From Phaeospirillum tilakii (GTDB lineage: Bacteria; Pseudomonadota; Alphaproteobacteria; Rhodospirillales; Magnetospirillaceae): a stretch of DNA of 64,000 nt. This document shows positions 15,790 to 22,463 of this stretch, in pieces (position 1 is the first letter of the stretch; every line of letters begins with the position of its first letter). The notes beneath the pieces are model-generated. The model made no database searches. It saw only the letters and a list, made by a program, of their open reading frames with translations, and had not been told where the DNA came from. Made by a program: the position numbers and the translations under genes. Location: contig NZ_JBHUIY010000011.1 of the NCBI RefSeq assembly GCF_042683125.1, positions 41,830-105,829 of the forward strand, read 5' to 3'.

Positions 15790-16347
15790 ATGAGTGATGC
15801 GCAACGGACGGTACAAGCCGGACATGTTTTCACCATCGACCTGTCGTCCTATGACCCCGGTTCGACCGGGTTCCTGTGGGGGGTGAGCCGGATCTCCGGC
15901 CCGATCGTGCTGGTCGAGACCAGCCAGAGCCGGGCGGTGTCCGGGCTGCCGGGGGGGACGGTGATCACCCACTTCACCCTCTTCGCCGCCAAGGCCGGTG
16001 CGGCGGAGGTGGATTTCGAGCTGATCCGGCCGTGGGGTCCGGGCGAGGTCGCCGACCGGCGCCACATCAAGATCGCCGTGGTGGCGACGCCGGACGAGGC
16101 GCTGGTCGCCGCCGCCGGCCAGGAAAGCTTCCCCGCCCTGCTGTTCGCCGAATGTGAGGGCGAGCATGCCGGCAAGGTGACCCTGCCCAGCCGCACCAAC
16201 TGCATCCAGCCCTATGGCGTGCTGGCCGGTGGCGGCGGCGGGGTCAAATACGGCTTCCCGATCACCCCGCTCTACAACGTCCGCGCTCCGGCGGAGGGGC
16301 ACACGCCGCCGATCATCGCCTTCTACATGGCTCAGCCGCCCCGCTGA
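15790..16347 (+). CDS. Chagasin-like protein with conserved Cys tail (putative rSAM substrate 1)
   Basis: The product has 185 residues and no signal peptide. Residues 8-98 resemble a chagasin (I42 cysteine-peptidase inhibitor) domain: STGFLWGV at 25-32 for the NPTTGYxW loop, GLPGG at 52-56, and IRPWGPGE at 79-86 for the RPW loop. The second half is a distinct tail containing FAECEGEHAG (119-128), LPSRTNC (132-138), KYGFPI and a C-terminal FYMAQPP. The tail is more strongly shared with the next gene than the chagasin domain is. The start has a GGGAGG site. Followed by a paralogue and a radical SAM/SPASM gene, it is a plausible modified precursor. The function is not established. Confidence 0.75.
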   Translation: MSDAQRTVQAGHVFTIDLSSYDPGSTGFLWGVSRISGPIVLVETSQSRAVSGLPGGTVITHFTLFAAKAGAAEVDFELIRPWGPGEVADRRHIKIAVVATPDEALVAAAGQESFPALLFAECEGEHAGKVTLPSRTNCIQPYGVLAGGGGGVKYGFPITPLYNVRAPAEGHTPPIIAFYMAQPPR

Positions 16348-16377
16348 TCGCGGGCGGCCCGACCCGACCATTCCTTC

Positions 16378-16409
16378 GGCCGGCCCCGGTCCGTGGGGCC
16401 GGGCCGGCC
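16378..16409 (+). terminator. Hairpin between the two chagasin-like genes
   Basis: A GC-rich inverted repeat (left arm GGCCGGCCCC, right arm GGGGCC plus GGGCC with one bulge) lies between the stop of the first chagasin-like gene and the start of the second. There is no T-tract, so it is more likely an attenuator or RNA-stabilising stem than a full terminator. Confidence 0.45.
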
Positions 16410-16430
16410 GGCTTCCAGGGAGTAACGAGG

Positions 16431-17021
16431 ATGAACGCGAGCGAAAAGACGGTGGTCGCCAGCCATGTTTTTTCCATTCCGCTGCCCAGCCATGACGGAA
16501 CCGGCTTTGTGTGGGGGGTGAGCCACCTGATCGGCCCGGTCGTGCTGGTCGGGGTGACGGCGCGCCCGGCCCTGACCCAGGTCGGCGGCGCGACGATCAC
16601 CACCTTCACCTTCTTCGCCGCCAAGGCGGGGGAGGCCGAGGTCACCTTCGAACTGATCCGGCCGTGGGGCCAGGGCGAGGTCGCCGACACGCGCAAAGTC
16701 CACATCAAGGTGGCGGCCGCGACCGACACGGCGATGGAGGCGGCGGCCGGTCTGGACAGCTTCCCGGCGCTGGCCTTCGCCGAATGCGAGGGCGAGCATG
16801 CCGGCCAGGTCTCCCTGCCCAGCCGCCACAACTGTATCGCCGAATATGCGGTGTTCCCGGGCGAGAAGGCCGCCGGCTGCGTGCTGAAATACGGCTTCCC
16901 GATCCATCCGCTCTACGCCGTGCGGCCGCCGACCGGCCAGCTTTACAACGTGCCGCCGCCGTTCGACTCCTCCGGGCCGATCATCGCCCGCTACATGGCG
17001 CAGCCGCCGGCCGGCAAATAG
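16431..17021 (+). CDS. Chagasin-like protein with conserved Cys tail (putative rSAM substrate 2)
   Basis: The product has 196 residues and is a tandem paralogue of the preceding gene. The chagasin-like motifs are GTGFVWGV (23-30), VGGA (51-54) and IRPWGQGE (76-83). The tail repeats FAECEGEHAG (116-125), LPSRHNC (129-135), KYGFPI (153-158) and YMAQPP, with an extra Cys150 and a short Pro-rich insertion (YNVPPPFDSSGP). Cys119 and Cys135 match Cys122 and Cys138 of the paralogue. No export signal is visible. The start follows CAGGGAG. Probable substrate or partner of the radical SAM enzyme encoded 107 bp downstream; cysteine-peptidase inhibition is the alternative. Confidence 0.75.
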   Translation: MNASEKTVVASHVFSIPLPSHDGTGFVWGVSHLIGPVVLVGVTARPALTQVGGATITTFTFFAAKAGEAEVTFELIRPWGQGEVADTRKVHIKVAAATDTAMEAAAGLDSFPALAFAECEGEHAGQVSLPSRHNCIAEYAVFPGEKAAGCVLKYGFPIHPLYAVRPPTGQLYNVPPPFDSSGPIIARYMAQPPAGK

Positions 17022-17032
17022 CCGGACGGCAC

Positions 17033-17072
17033 GCGCCGCCACGCCCCGGCCGGATCCGGGGCGCGGCGGCGC
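17033..17072 (+). terminator. Strong hairpin before the radical SAM gene
   Basis: Near-perfect arms of about 17 bp (GCGCCGCCACGCCCCGG and its complement with one mismatch) flank a 6-base loop. They lie between the second chagasin-like gene and the radical SAM gene. There is no clear T-tract. Such a stem often lowers downstream expression, which fits abundant substrate and scarce enzyme. Confidence 0.5.
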
Positions 17073-17127
17073 GATCGGGGCAGGATCGAACGGGCCGCCG
17101 GCCGGGCGCCGGGGCGGGAGGAACGAG

Positions 17128-18660
17128 ATGGAACATCAGGCGATCACCTGCGTGTGGGAAGTCACCATGGGCTGCAACATGCGCTGCAAGCATTGCGGCT
17201 CGGCCTGCACCCATCCGCTGCCCGACGAGCTGACCCCGGACGAAGGGCTCGATCTGTGCGACCAATTGGCCGATCTCGGCCTGGAATGGGTCACCCTGTC
17301 CGGCGGCGAGCCGTTTCTGCGGCCGGATTGGGAGCAATTGGTGCGCCGGCTGCGCCAGCGCGGGGTGATCCCCAACATGATCAGCAATGGCTGGCTGCTC
17401 GGCCCCGAGCTGATCGCCCGCGCCCGCGACGCCGGGATCGGCACCCTGGCGATCAGCCTCGACGGGGTGGGGGAAACCCATGATTACATCCGCAAGCCGG
17501 GTTCGTTCGCCCGCAGCACCGCCGCGCTGCGGGAGATGATCGCCCAGGGGGTCGCCGCCGGGGTGATCACCACCGTCCAGCGCCGCAACATCGACCAGTT
17601 GCCGGCGATCCTCGCCCTGCTGCTGGAGATCGGCATCGACAATTGGCAGGTGCAGATCGGCCTGCCGATGGGCAGCTTCGCCGATCCGGCCAACCGCGAC
17701 ATGCTGCTGCCGCCCGAGGCGGTGGACCGGGTGATCGCCTTCATCCACGCCCACAGCGACGATCCGCGCATTCACATCTATCCGGCCGATTGCATCGGTT
17801 ACTACAATCGCAAGGAAATCGAAGCGCGCAGCCGGGCCTTCCGCAGCGCCGAGCCGGTCTATTGGCGCGGCTGCAACGCCGGCAAGCGCAGCTTCGGCAT
17901 CCTGCATAACGGCGACGTGCTGGGCTGTACCTCGATCCGCGACCGCGCCTTCATCGAGGGCAACCTCCGCCAGCGGACGCTGCGGGCGATCTGGGAGGAT
18001 CCCGAGCGTTTCGCCTGGAGCCGTTCGCTGCGCAAGGAGGATCTGGCCGGAACCTGCCGCTCCTGCCGCTATGGCGCGCTGTGCCTGGGCGGCTGTCCCA
18101 ATACCCGGCTGACCATCCGCGGCGACATTCACGCCGACAATCCCTATTGCTCCTATGCCGTCGCCCTTGACCGCGCCGCCGCCGAACTGGCGCCGGTCGA
18201 GGATGTCGAGGAAATGCGGGCGATGGCCGAGCGGCTGACCGGGCGCGGCGAATACCAACTGGCCGGGATGGTGCTGGAAAAGCTGCTGGAACGGCGGCCC
18301 GACGACGTCGCCGCGCTGGCCGCCTATGGCTATGTCAGCTACCGCCTCGACAATCTCGACCGCGCCCGCGCCGCTAACGAACGCGCCCTGGCGCTCGATC
18401 CCGACAACATCTACGTCACCAAGGGGCTGGGGGTGGTGATGCACGCCCAAGGGCGCAGCGAGGAGGGCATCGCCCATCTGCGCCGCGCGGTGGCGCTGGG
18501 CGGCGAATCCCCCGACCTCGATTCCTATCACGATCTCGCGGTGGTCTATCTTCAGAGCGGCCGCGAGGACGAGGCGCGCGACCTGCTCGATCAGGTCGAT
18601 CGGCTGGCTCCCGGCTTCCGCGCCGCCCACCCCGAACTCGATCCCGCCGTTCGGGTCTGA
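17128..18660 (+). CDS. Radical SAM/SPASM enzyme with C-terminal TPR domain
   Basis: The product has 510 residues. The radical SAM core begins at once, with CNMRCKHC (C16, C20, C23), the GGEPFLRP motif and SLDGVGETHD. The SPASM domain is complete: C249, C267, then C310-x2-C313-x5-C319-x3-C323 and C341, enough for two auxiliary [4Fe-4S] clusters. Residues about 360-510 form four TPR-like helical pairs, probably for substrate or partner binding. SPASM enzymes typically modify ribosomally made peptides or proteins (thioether or C-C crosslinks, formylglycine). The upstream chagasin-like pair with conserved Cys, Ser and Tyr are the obvious candidate substrates. The ribosome-binding site GGGAGGAACGAG supports this start. 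Confidence 0.88.
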   Translation: MEHQAITCVWEVTMGCNMRCKHCGSACTHPLPDELTPDEGLDLCDQLADLGLEWVTLSGGEPFLRPDWEQLVRRLRQRGVIPNMISNGWLLGPELIARARDAGIGTLAISLDGVGETHDYIRKPGSFARSTAALREMIAQGVAAGVITTVQRRNIDQLPAILALLLEIGIDNWQVQIGLPMGSFADPANRDMLLPPEAVDRVIAFIHAHSDDPRIHIYPADCIGYYNRKEIEARSRAFRSAEPVYWRGCNAGKRSFGILHNGDVLGCTSIRDRAFIEGNLRQRTLRAIWEDPERFAWSRSLRKEDLAGTCRSCRYGALCLGGCPNTRLTIRGDIHADNPYCSYAVALDRAAAELAPVEDVEEMRAMAERLTGRGEYQLAGMVLEKLLERRPDDVAALAAYGYVSYRLDNLDRARAANERALALDPDNIYVTKGLGVVMHAQGRSEEGIAHLRRAVALGGESPDLDSYHDLAVVYLQSGREDEARDLLDQVDRLAPGFRAAHPELDPAVRV

Positions 18661-18666
18661 CTCCTC

Positions 18667-18729
18667 GGACGGGGCTGCCGCCCCGTCCCCCCGCTCGGGG
18701 AGCGAGGCTCCCCGAACCCCTCCTTTTTT
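18667..18729 (+). terminator. Double hairpin and T-tract after the radical SAM gene
   Basis: Two consecutive hairpins lie just after the radical SAM stop: GGACGGGGC/GCCCCGTCC (18667-18688) and TCGGGGAGC/GCTCCCCGA (18695-18715). A run of six T follows at 18724. This is a convincing intrinsic terminator for the chagasin-rSAM operon. Confidence 0.75.
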
Positions 18730-18740
18730 ATCGATGAAAA

Positions 18741-18795
18741 TCAAGGGGGTCCGGGGCATCGCCCCGGCCGGGCCCGCGGGCGGGAGCCCGCGTCA
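18741..18795. repeat. Family-2 palindromic repeat (half copy)
   Basis: This unit consists of GGGGGTCC, the palindrome CCGGGGCATCGCCCCGG, and a GCGGGCGGGAGCCCGC hairpin. The same unit occurs at 22345, 51206 and 61081. Here it lies between the convergent radical SAM and RMD1-family genes. A second GCGGGAGCCCGCGTCA fragment follows near 18822. Confidence 0.75.
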
Positions 18796-18845
18796 CTGAT
18801 TCAATTGAGCGCGCGAAGCGCGCGGGCGGGAGCCCGCGTCAGGCG

Positions 18846-19676
18846 TCAGTGCCAGCCGGTGGTGCCGGTGATCATCTGATAGAGGGTCAGCACGATCTCG
18901 ACCAGGATCAGGAACACGATGTACCACTCGACCTTCATGCTGGAGCGGGTCTGGATCAGGTCGAGCAGGGTTTCGGCGGTATCGGAGATCACTTCGAGCT
19001 TGCGGTCGAGGGCGCGGTTGCGGGCGGACAGGTCGTATTCGCGTTCGAGCCGGACGAACAACCGTTCCAGTTCGGGTTTGACCCACAGCACCTCGGGGCT
19101 TTCCAGCAATTCGACGCGGCCGACCATCCGGTGTTCGGCCAGCAGCACCTCGCCGATCTGGGCCAGCAGGTCGCGCGGGCGCAGGTGGCGCAGGCTGCCG
19201 CGCCCGAGCGAGGCGGCCAGCGGCTCGATCGCGTCGAACACCCGGCCGATCCGGGTCTCGTATTGTTCGAGCACCAGATCGCGCGCCATCATCTCGGCGA
19301 CCAGTTGCAGCCGTTCCGGGCAGCTGTCGCTGAGCGAGATCGCCCCGGCCTGATCGACCCGGTCTTCCTCGCCGGGGATGATGGTCAAATCGAGGGTGGT
19401 GCGGGCCTGCACCGGCAGCGGATCGGCCACCAGCTTCGACAGCGAGGCGAGGAAGATCGCTTCCTCCATCGGCTCCAGCCCGAACAGCACCGCGACGCCG
19501 TAGCGGAACAGCACGGCGAAGCCTTCCTTGCCGGCGCGGATGATCAGGGGGGCGGTGCCGAGCACCTGCCCCTCCTCCAGCCGGCGGGTGTCGAGCCGCT
19601 CGCCGATCAACAGGACCTGGGCGGTCAGCCGGCCGGTCCGGTCGGACGCGGCGGAGAGGGAAAGATCGACGGTCAT
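18846..19676 (-). CDS. RMD1/DUF155-family membrane protein
   Basis: The product has 276 residues. The soluble N-terminal part contains the family's core (VLLIGERLDTRRL, AVLFRYGVAVLFGL). A long helical region (LERLFVRLEREYDLSARNRAL, DRKLEVISDTAETLLDL) and one C-terminal membrane helix (WYIVFLILVEIVLTLYQMI) follow. This matches the RMD1/YagE family, whose eukaryotic members act in mitochondrial division or translation; the bacterial role is unknown. I chose the ATG at 19676 because the conserved part begins soon after. An in-frame ATG at 19757 is possible, and neither has a strong ribosome-binding site. Confidence 0.8.
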   Translation of the reverse strand: MTVDLSLSAASDRTGRLTAQVLLIGERLDTRRLEEGQVLGTAPLIIRAGKEGFAVLFRYGVAVLFGLEPMEEAIFLASLSKLVADPLPVQARTTLDLTIIPGEEDRVDQAGAISLSDSCPERLQLVAEMMARDLVLEQYETRIGRVFDAIEPLAASLGRGSLRHLRPRDLLAQIGEVLLAEHRMVGRVELLESPEVLWVKPELERLFVRLEREYDLSARNRALDRKLEVISDTAETLLDLIQTRSSMKVEWYIVFLILVEIVLTLYQMITGTTGWH

Positions 19677-19848
19677 GGCGGTCCGGGGGTTGGCAACAGG
19701 GGGGCTCCGACCATAGCATGGGGCGGCATCGGCGGGCTGTGCGATCCCGTCCGTCATCGAATTTTCATCGTTGGCGGCCGGCGGGTTGTCGCTGGCGTTC
19801 GCGCTGGGGGGTCGATATAGTCCTGCCCGAAGCTAGGGAGCCTTGGTG

Positions 19849-20154
19849 ATGGATTACCGTTTTTCCGAGCAGGGTGGCGTCACCCATGTCGCGCTGGCCG
19901 GCCAATTGAACTTCGCCGCCAACGAGGATTTCCAGGCCATCGTCGAGCGGGTTACGAAGCTGCGCGGGGCCAAGGTGGTGTTCGACCTGTCCGGGCTGTC
20001 CCACATCGATTCGGTCGGGCTGGGCCTGCTCTACATCGCCCACGAGGAACTGGCTTCGGTCAATTCCAAGCTGGTGCTCCAGCATCCCCGCGACACCGTG
20101 CTGCGGATGCTGCAACTGACCGAGGCCGACGAAACCTTCGAGATCATTCTCTGA
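19849..20154 (+). CDS. STAS-domain anti-sigma factor antagonist-like protein
   Basis: The product has 101 residues, a single STAS domain. The diagnostic loop DLSGLSHIDSVGLGLL contains the Ser (S55 in IDSVG) that is phosphorylated by partner kinases in SpoIIAA/RsbV-type antagonists. The ATG at 19849 is preceded by TAGGGAG at the right distance. No anti-sigma kinase or phosphatase gene is adjacent, so the partner must be encoded elsewhere. Related stand-alone STAS proteins regulate stress sigma factors, chemotaxis or biofilm systems. Confidence 0.85.
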   Translation: MDYRFSEQGGVTHVALAGQLNFAANEDFQAIVERVTKLRGAKVVFDLSGLSHIDSVGLGLLYIAHEELASVNSKLVLQHPRDTVLRMLQLTEADETFEIIL

Positions 20155-20197
20155 GTTCCGGCGGGTCGCCACGCGGCGACCCGCGTCACGCTTTGGC

Positions 20198-22294
20198 TCA
20201 GCCCCGCCGCGTCTCCAGCCGGCCATAGCCGGGCGAGACGGGCAGCGTCAGCCCCCACGCCGCCGCCAGCTCCTCCGGGCGGCGGATCACCGTCTCTCCC
20301 GCCGGGCCGGGGCTGTCCTCGATCACGATCGCGCCGTTCTCGATCGCCACCCGGCGCCACACCGGGTCGCCGAAGCCGACATGGCGGCCGAGGAAATCCG
20401 GGCCGAAGCGCAGCGCCGTCGCCTCGGCGCAATCCTCCAGCCGGAACGGGGCCAGCAGCCGGGCCGGTTCCTCTGCGTCCCGGCGCGGGGCGAAATGGGC
20501 CAGCACCGAGCGGTAGCGGTCGCGCGCGGTCAGATCCGAGGTGTAGACGTAGCTGCCGGGATCGCGCGCCCAGGCCACGCCGTCGATCTCGATCTCGACC
20601 GCGAGCTGGTCGTTGTGGGCGTGGCCGCCGCGCCCGTTCTGGCCGACCGGGCCACAGCGCACCGCGATCAGCGCGCGCGGGCCGCGCCACAGATACAGAC
20701 CGAAATCGGCGAAGGCCTGCGGCACCAGCCCGTCCAGCGCGGTGGGGTCGGGCGGCAGGATCCGCGTCACCCGTCCCGCCGGCACGCTGTCCGCCGGCTG
20801 GGCCGGCAGCGCCGGCAAGGCCGGGGCGGTGGCGGCGAAGCGGGTGCCGCCGGCCAGCGCCTCGACCAGGGCGGTGGCGAAACCGGCCTCGGCCGGGGCG
20901 GGCGGCAGCCCCTCGGGCGCGACGGCGAACAGGCCGCGCCCGGCGGCGAGCAGCTCGGCCGGGTCGAGTTCGCGCTCGACCGGGCCGGCGGGGCCGGGAT
21001 CGCACAGCGGCGCGGCGCGGACCATCCGCCCGGAATCGGTGTCGCCGATCTGGATCATCGCCCCCGACGGCAGGGTGGTGGCGGCGGCGAAGCGCAGGGC
21101 GGCGGCCAGCCGCTGCTGGGCCGCCTCCGACAGCGGCCGCCCCAGGCCGGCCAGCAGGGCGGCGGTGTAGAGCGCCATTTCCGCCGACAGACGGTGATAG
21201 GCGATCGAGGCCTCGAAACAGCCGCCATCGGGGGTGAACTGGCGCAGGATCTCGGCATCGAGTTCGTCGGCGGCGAAGCCGAGCCAGCTCTTGCTTTCCT
21301 CGGCCTCGGGCAGATAGGCGGCGACGAAGGCCAGCCCGCACAGATCGGCGAGGTAATGGTTGGCGCGGTAGGTCTCGTGCCACTCGATGTAGCGGAAGAC
21401 GTACTGGCCGTGGGCGCGGGCGGCGGCGGCCAGCTCGGCCTCGAACGCGGCGTCGAATCGCACCCCCTGGGCGCGGAACAGGTCCCAGCCCAGCAGCAAA
21501 TTGGCGGCGCGCAGGCCGACATCCATCGCGCAGGCCCAATTGACCCCCCAGCCGGGCGGGTTGGCGCCGAGGAAATCGAGCACCTGATGGCGGAACTCGG
21601 CCACCAGCCGCTCGGGCGGCGGAAAGCCGGGCAGCCCCTGCACCGCCAGGGCATGGGCCTGGGCCAGGGTGGCGGCATGCTGGAAGCGGGCCAGTTCCCA
21701 CGGCAGCTTGACGTCGATGCCGGGCTGATGGCCGTAGACGATCGAGCGGCCCCAGGTCGAGACCTCCCAGCGATAGCCGGAGCGGAAATCGACCTGCCAG
21801 TCGATCGGCCGCCAGTCGGGATCGTCGATCAGGTCCAGGATCTCGCGCGCCGGCCGGCGGTTGCCGCGCCGGTGCTCGGCGACGATCGCCGCGCGCCAGT
21901 CGGCGGGCAGGGCCGGATCGGGCCCGTAACGATACTCGCCGAACCCGGGCGCGGTCTCGCCCCGCGCCACCGTGACCCAGCCCGAGCCGAGCAGGTCGAA
22001 GCGGTGGTCGAGATGCAGCGCGCACAGCGCCCGCAGGGTGTCGGCATTGGCGGCGGCGGCGGTGAAATCGATGGTGGCGAGCCGTGGCGTCGGCGCCCCC
22101 CCGGCGCTGTCGGGGTCGAGATAGGAACTGCTGCCGCCCGCCATCAGCCCCCGCACCGGCCGGCTCGCCTGCTTGACCAGGAACGACCAGGACTTGGCCA
22201 GGATCAAATCGGGCGACATGGTGCGGGCCACTTTCAGCAGCAGCGAAAGACGGCTCGGATTGGTGGCGGCGGGCGCGGTGCGGTCGGTGCTCAT
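20198..22294 (-). CDS. Heparinase II/III-family polysaccharide lyase-like protein
   Basis: The product has 698 residues. The middle is an (alpha/alpha) toroid region typical of heparinase II/III and alginate-lyase families, with conserved WHETYRANHYLADLCGLAF and FTPDGGCFEASIAYHRLS (catalytic Asn/His/Tyr candidates). The C-terminal third is a beta-rich domain with GPVGQNGRGGHAHNDQLAVEI, whose His residues usually contribute to the active site. No obvious signal peptide is present. The ATG at 22294 lies just inside a repeat-rich intergenic region. Such proteins are often encoded with exopolysaccharide genes, but here the neighbours are unrelated. Substrate unknown. Confidence 0.85.
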   Translation of the reverse strand: MSTDRTAPAATNPSRLSLLLKVARTMSPDLILAKSWSFLVKQASRPVRGLMAGGSSSYLDPDSAGGAPTPRLATIDFTAAAANADTLRALCALHLDHRFDLLGSGWVTVARGETAPGFGEYRYGPDPALPADWRAAIVAEHRRGNRRPAREILDLIDDPDWRPIDWQVDFRSGYRWEVSTWGRSIVYGHQPGIDVKLPWELARFQHAATLAQAHALAVQGLPGFPPPERLVAEFRHQVLDFLGANPPGWGVNWACAMDVGLRAANLLLGWDLFRAQGVRFDAAFEAELAAAARAHGQYVFRYIEWHETYRANHYLADLCGLAFVAAYLPEAEESKSWLGFAADELDAEILRQFTPDGGCFEASIAYHRLSAEMALYTAALLAGLGRPLSEAAQQRLAAALRFAAATTLPSGAMIQIGDTDSGRMVRAAPLCDPGPAGPVERELDPAELLAAGRGLFAVAPEGLPPAPAEAGFATALVEALAGGTRFAATAPALPALPAQPADSVPAGRVTRILPPDPTALDGLVPQAFADFGLYLWRGPRALIAVRCGPVGQNGRGGHAHNDQLAVEIEIDGVAWARDPGSYVYTSDLTARDRYRSVLAHFAPRRDAEEPARLLAPFRLEDCAEATALRFGPDFLGRHVGFGDPVWRRVAIENGAIVIEDSPGPAGETVIRRPEELAAAWGLTLPVSPGYGRLETRRG

Positions 22295-22344
22295 GGTGGC
22301 GGCGACTATACCCCGCGCGTCCTTCGGTGCCAATTTGGCTTTCG

Positions 22345-22457
22345 CCAAGCGGGCTGCCGCCCGCACCCGCTTGGGGCGATGCCCCAAACCCCCTTCTTTT
22401 TCAAAAACAAAGGGGGGCCGGGGCATCGCCCCGGTTGGGTTTGGGCGAAAGCCCAAT
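22345..22457. repeat. Family-2 palindromic repeat (full copy)
   Basis: This is a full-length element made of two inverted halves. A GCGGGCTGCCGCCCGC hairpin and TTGGGGCGATGCCCCAA come first. An A/T-rich centre follows, then CCGGGGCATCGCCCCGG and TTGGGCGAAAGCCCAA. It is close to the reverse complement of the element at 51206. It separates the heparinase-like gene from comEC. Confidence 0.8.
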
Positions 22458-22463
22458 CTGTTT

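Noticed and set aside
15660..15790. FNR or sigma-54 sites upstream of the hydrogenase operon
   Set aside because: I found no TTGAT-n4-ATCAA or TGGCAC-n5-TTGCA match good enough to report.
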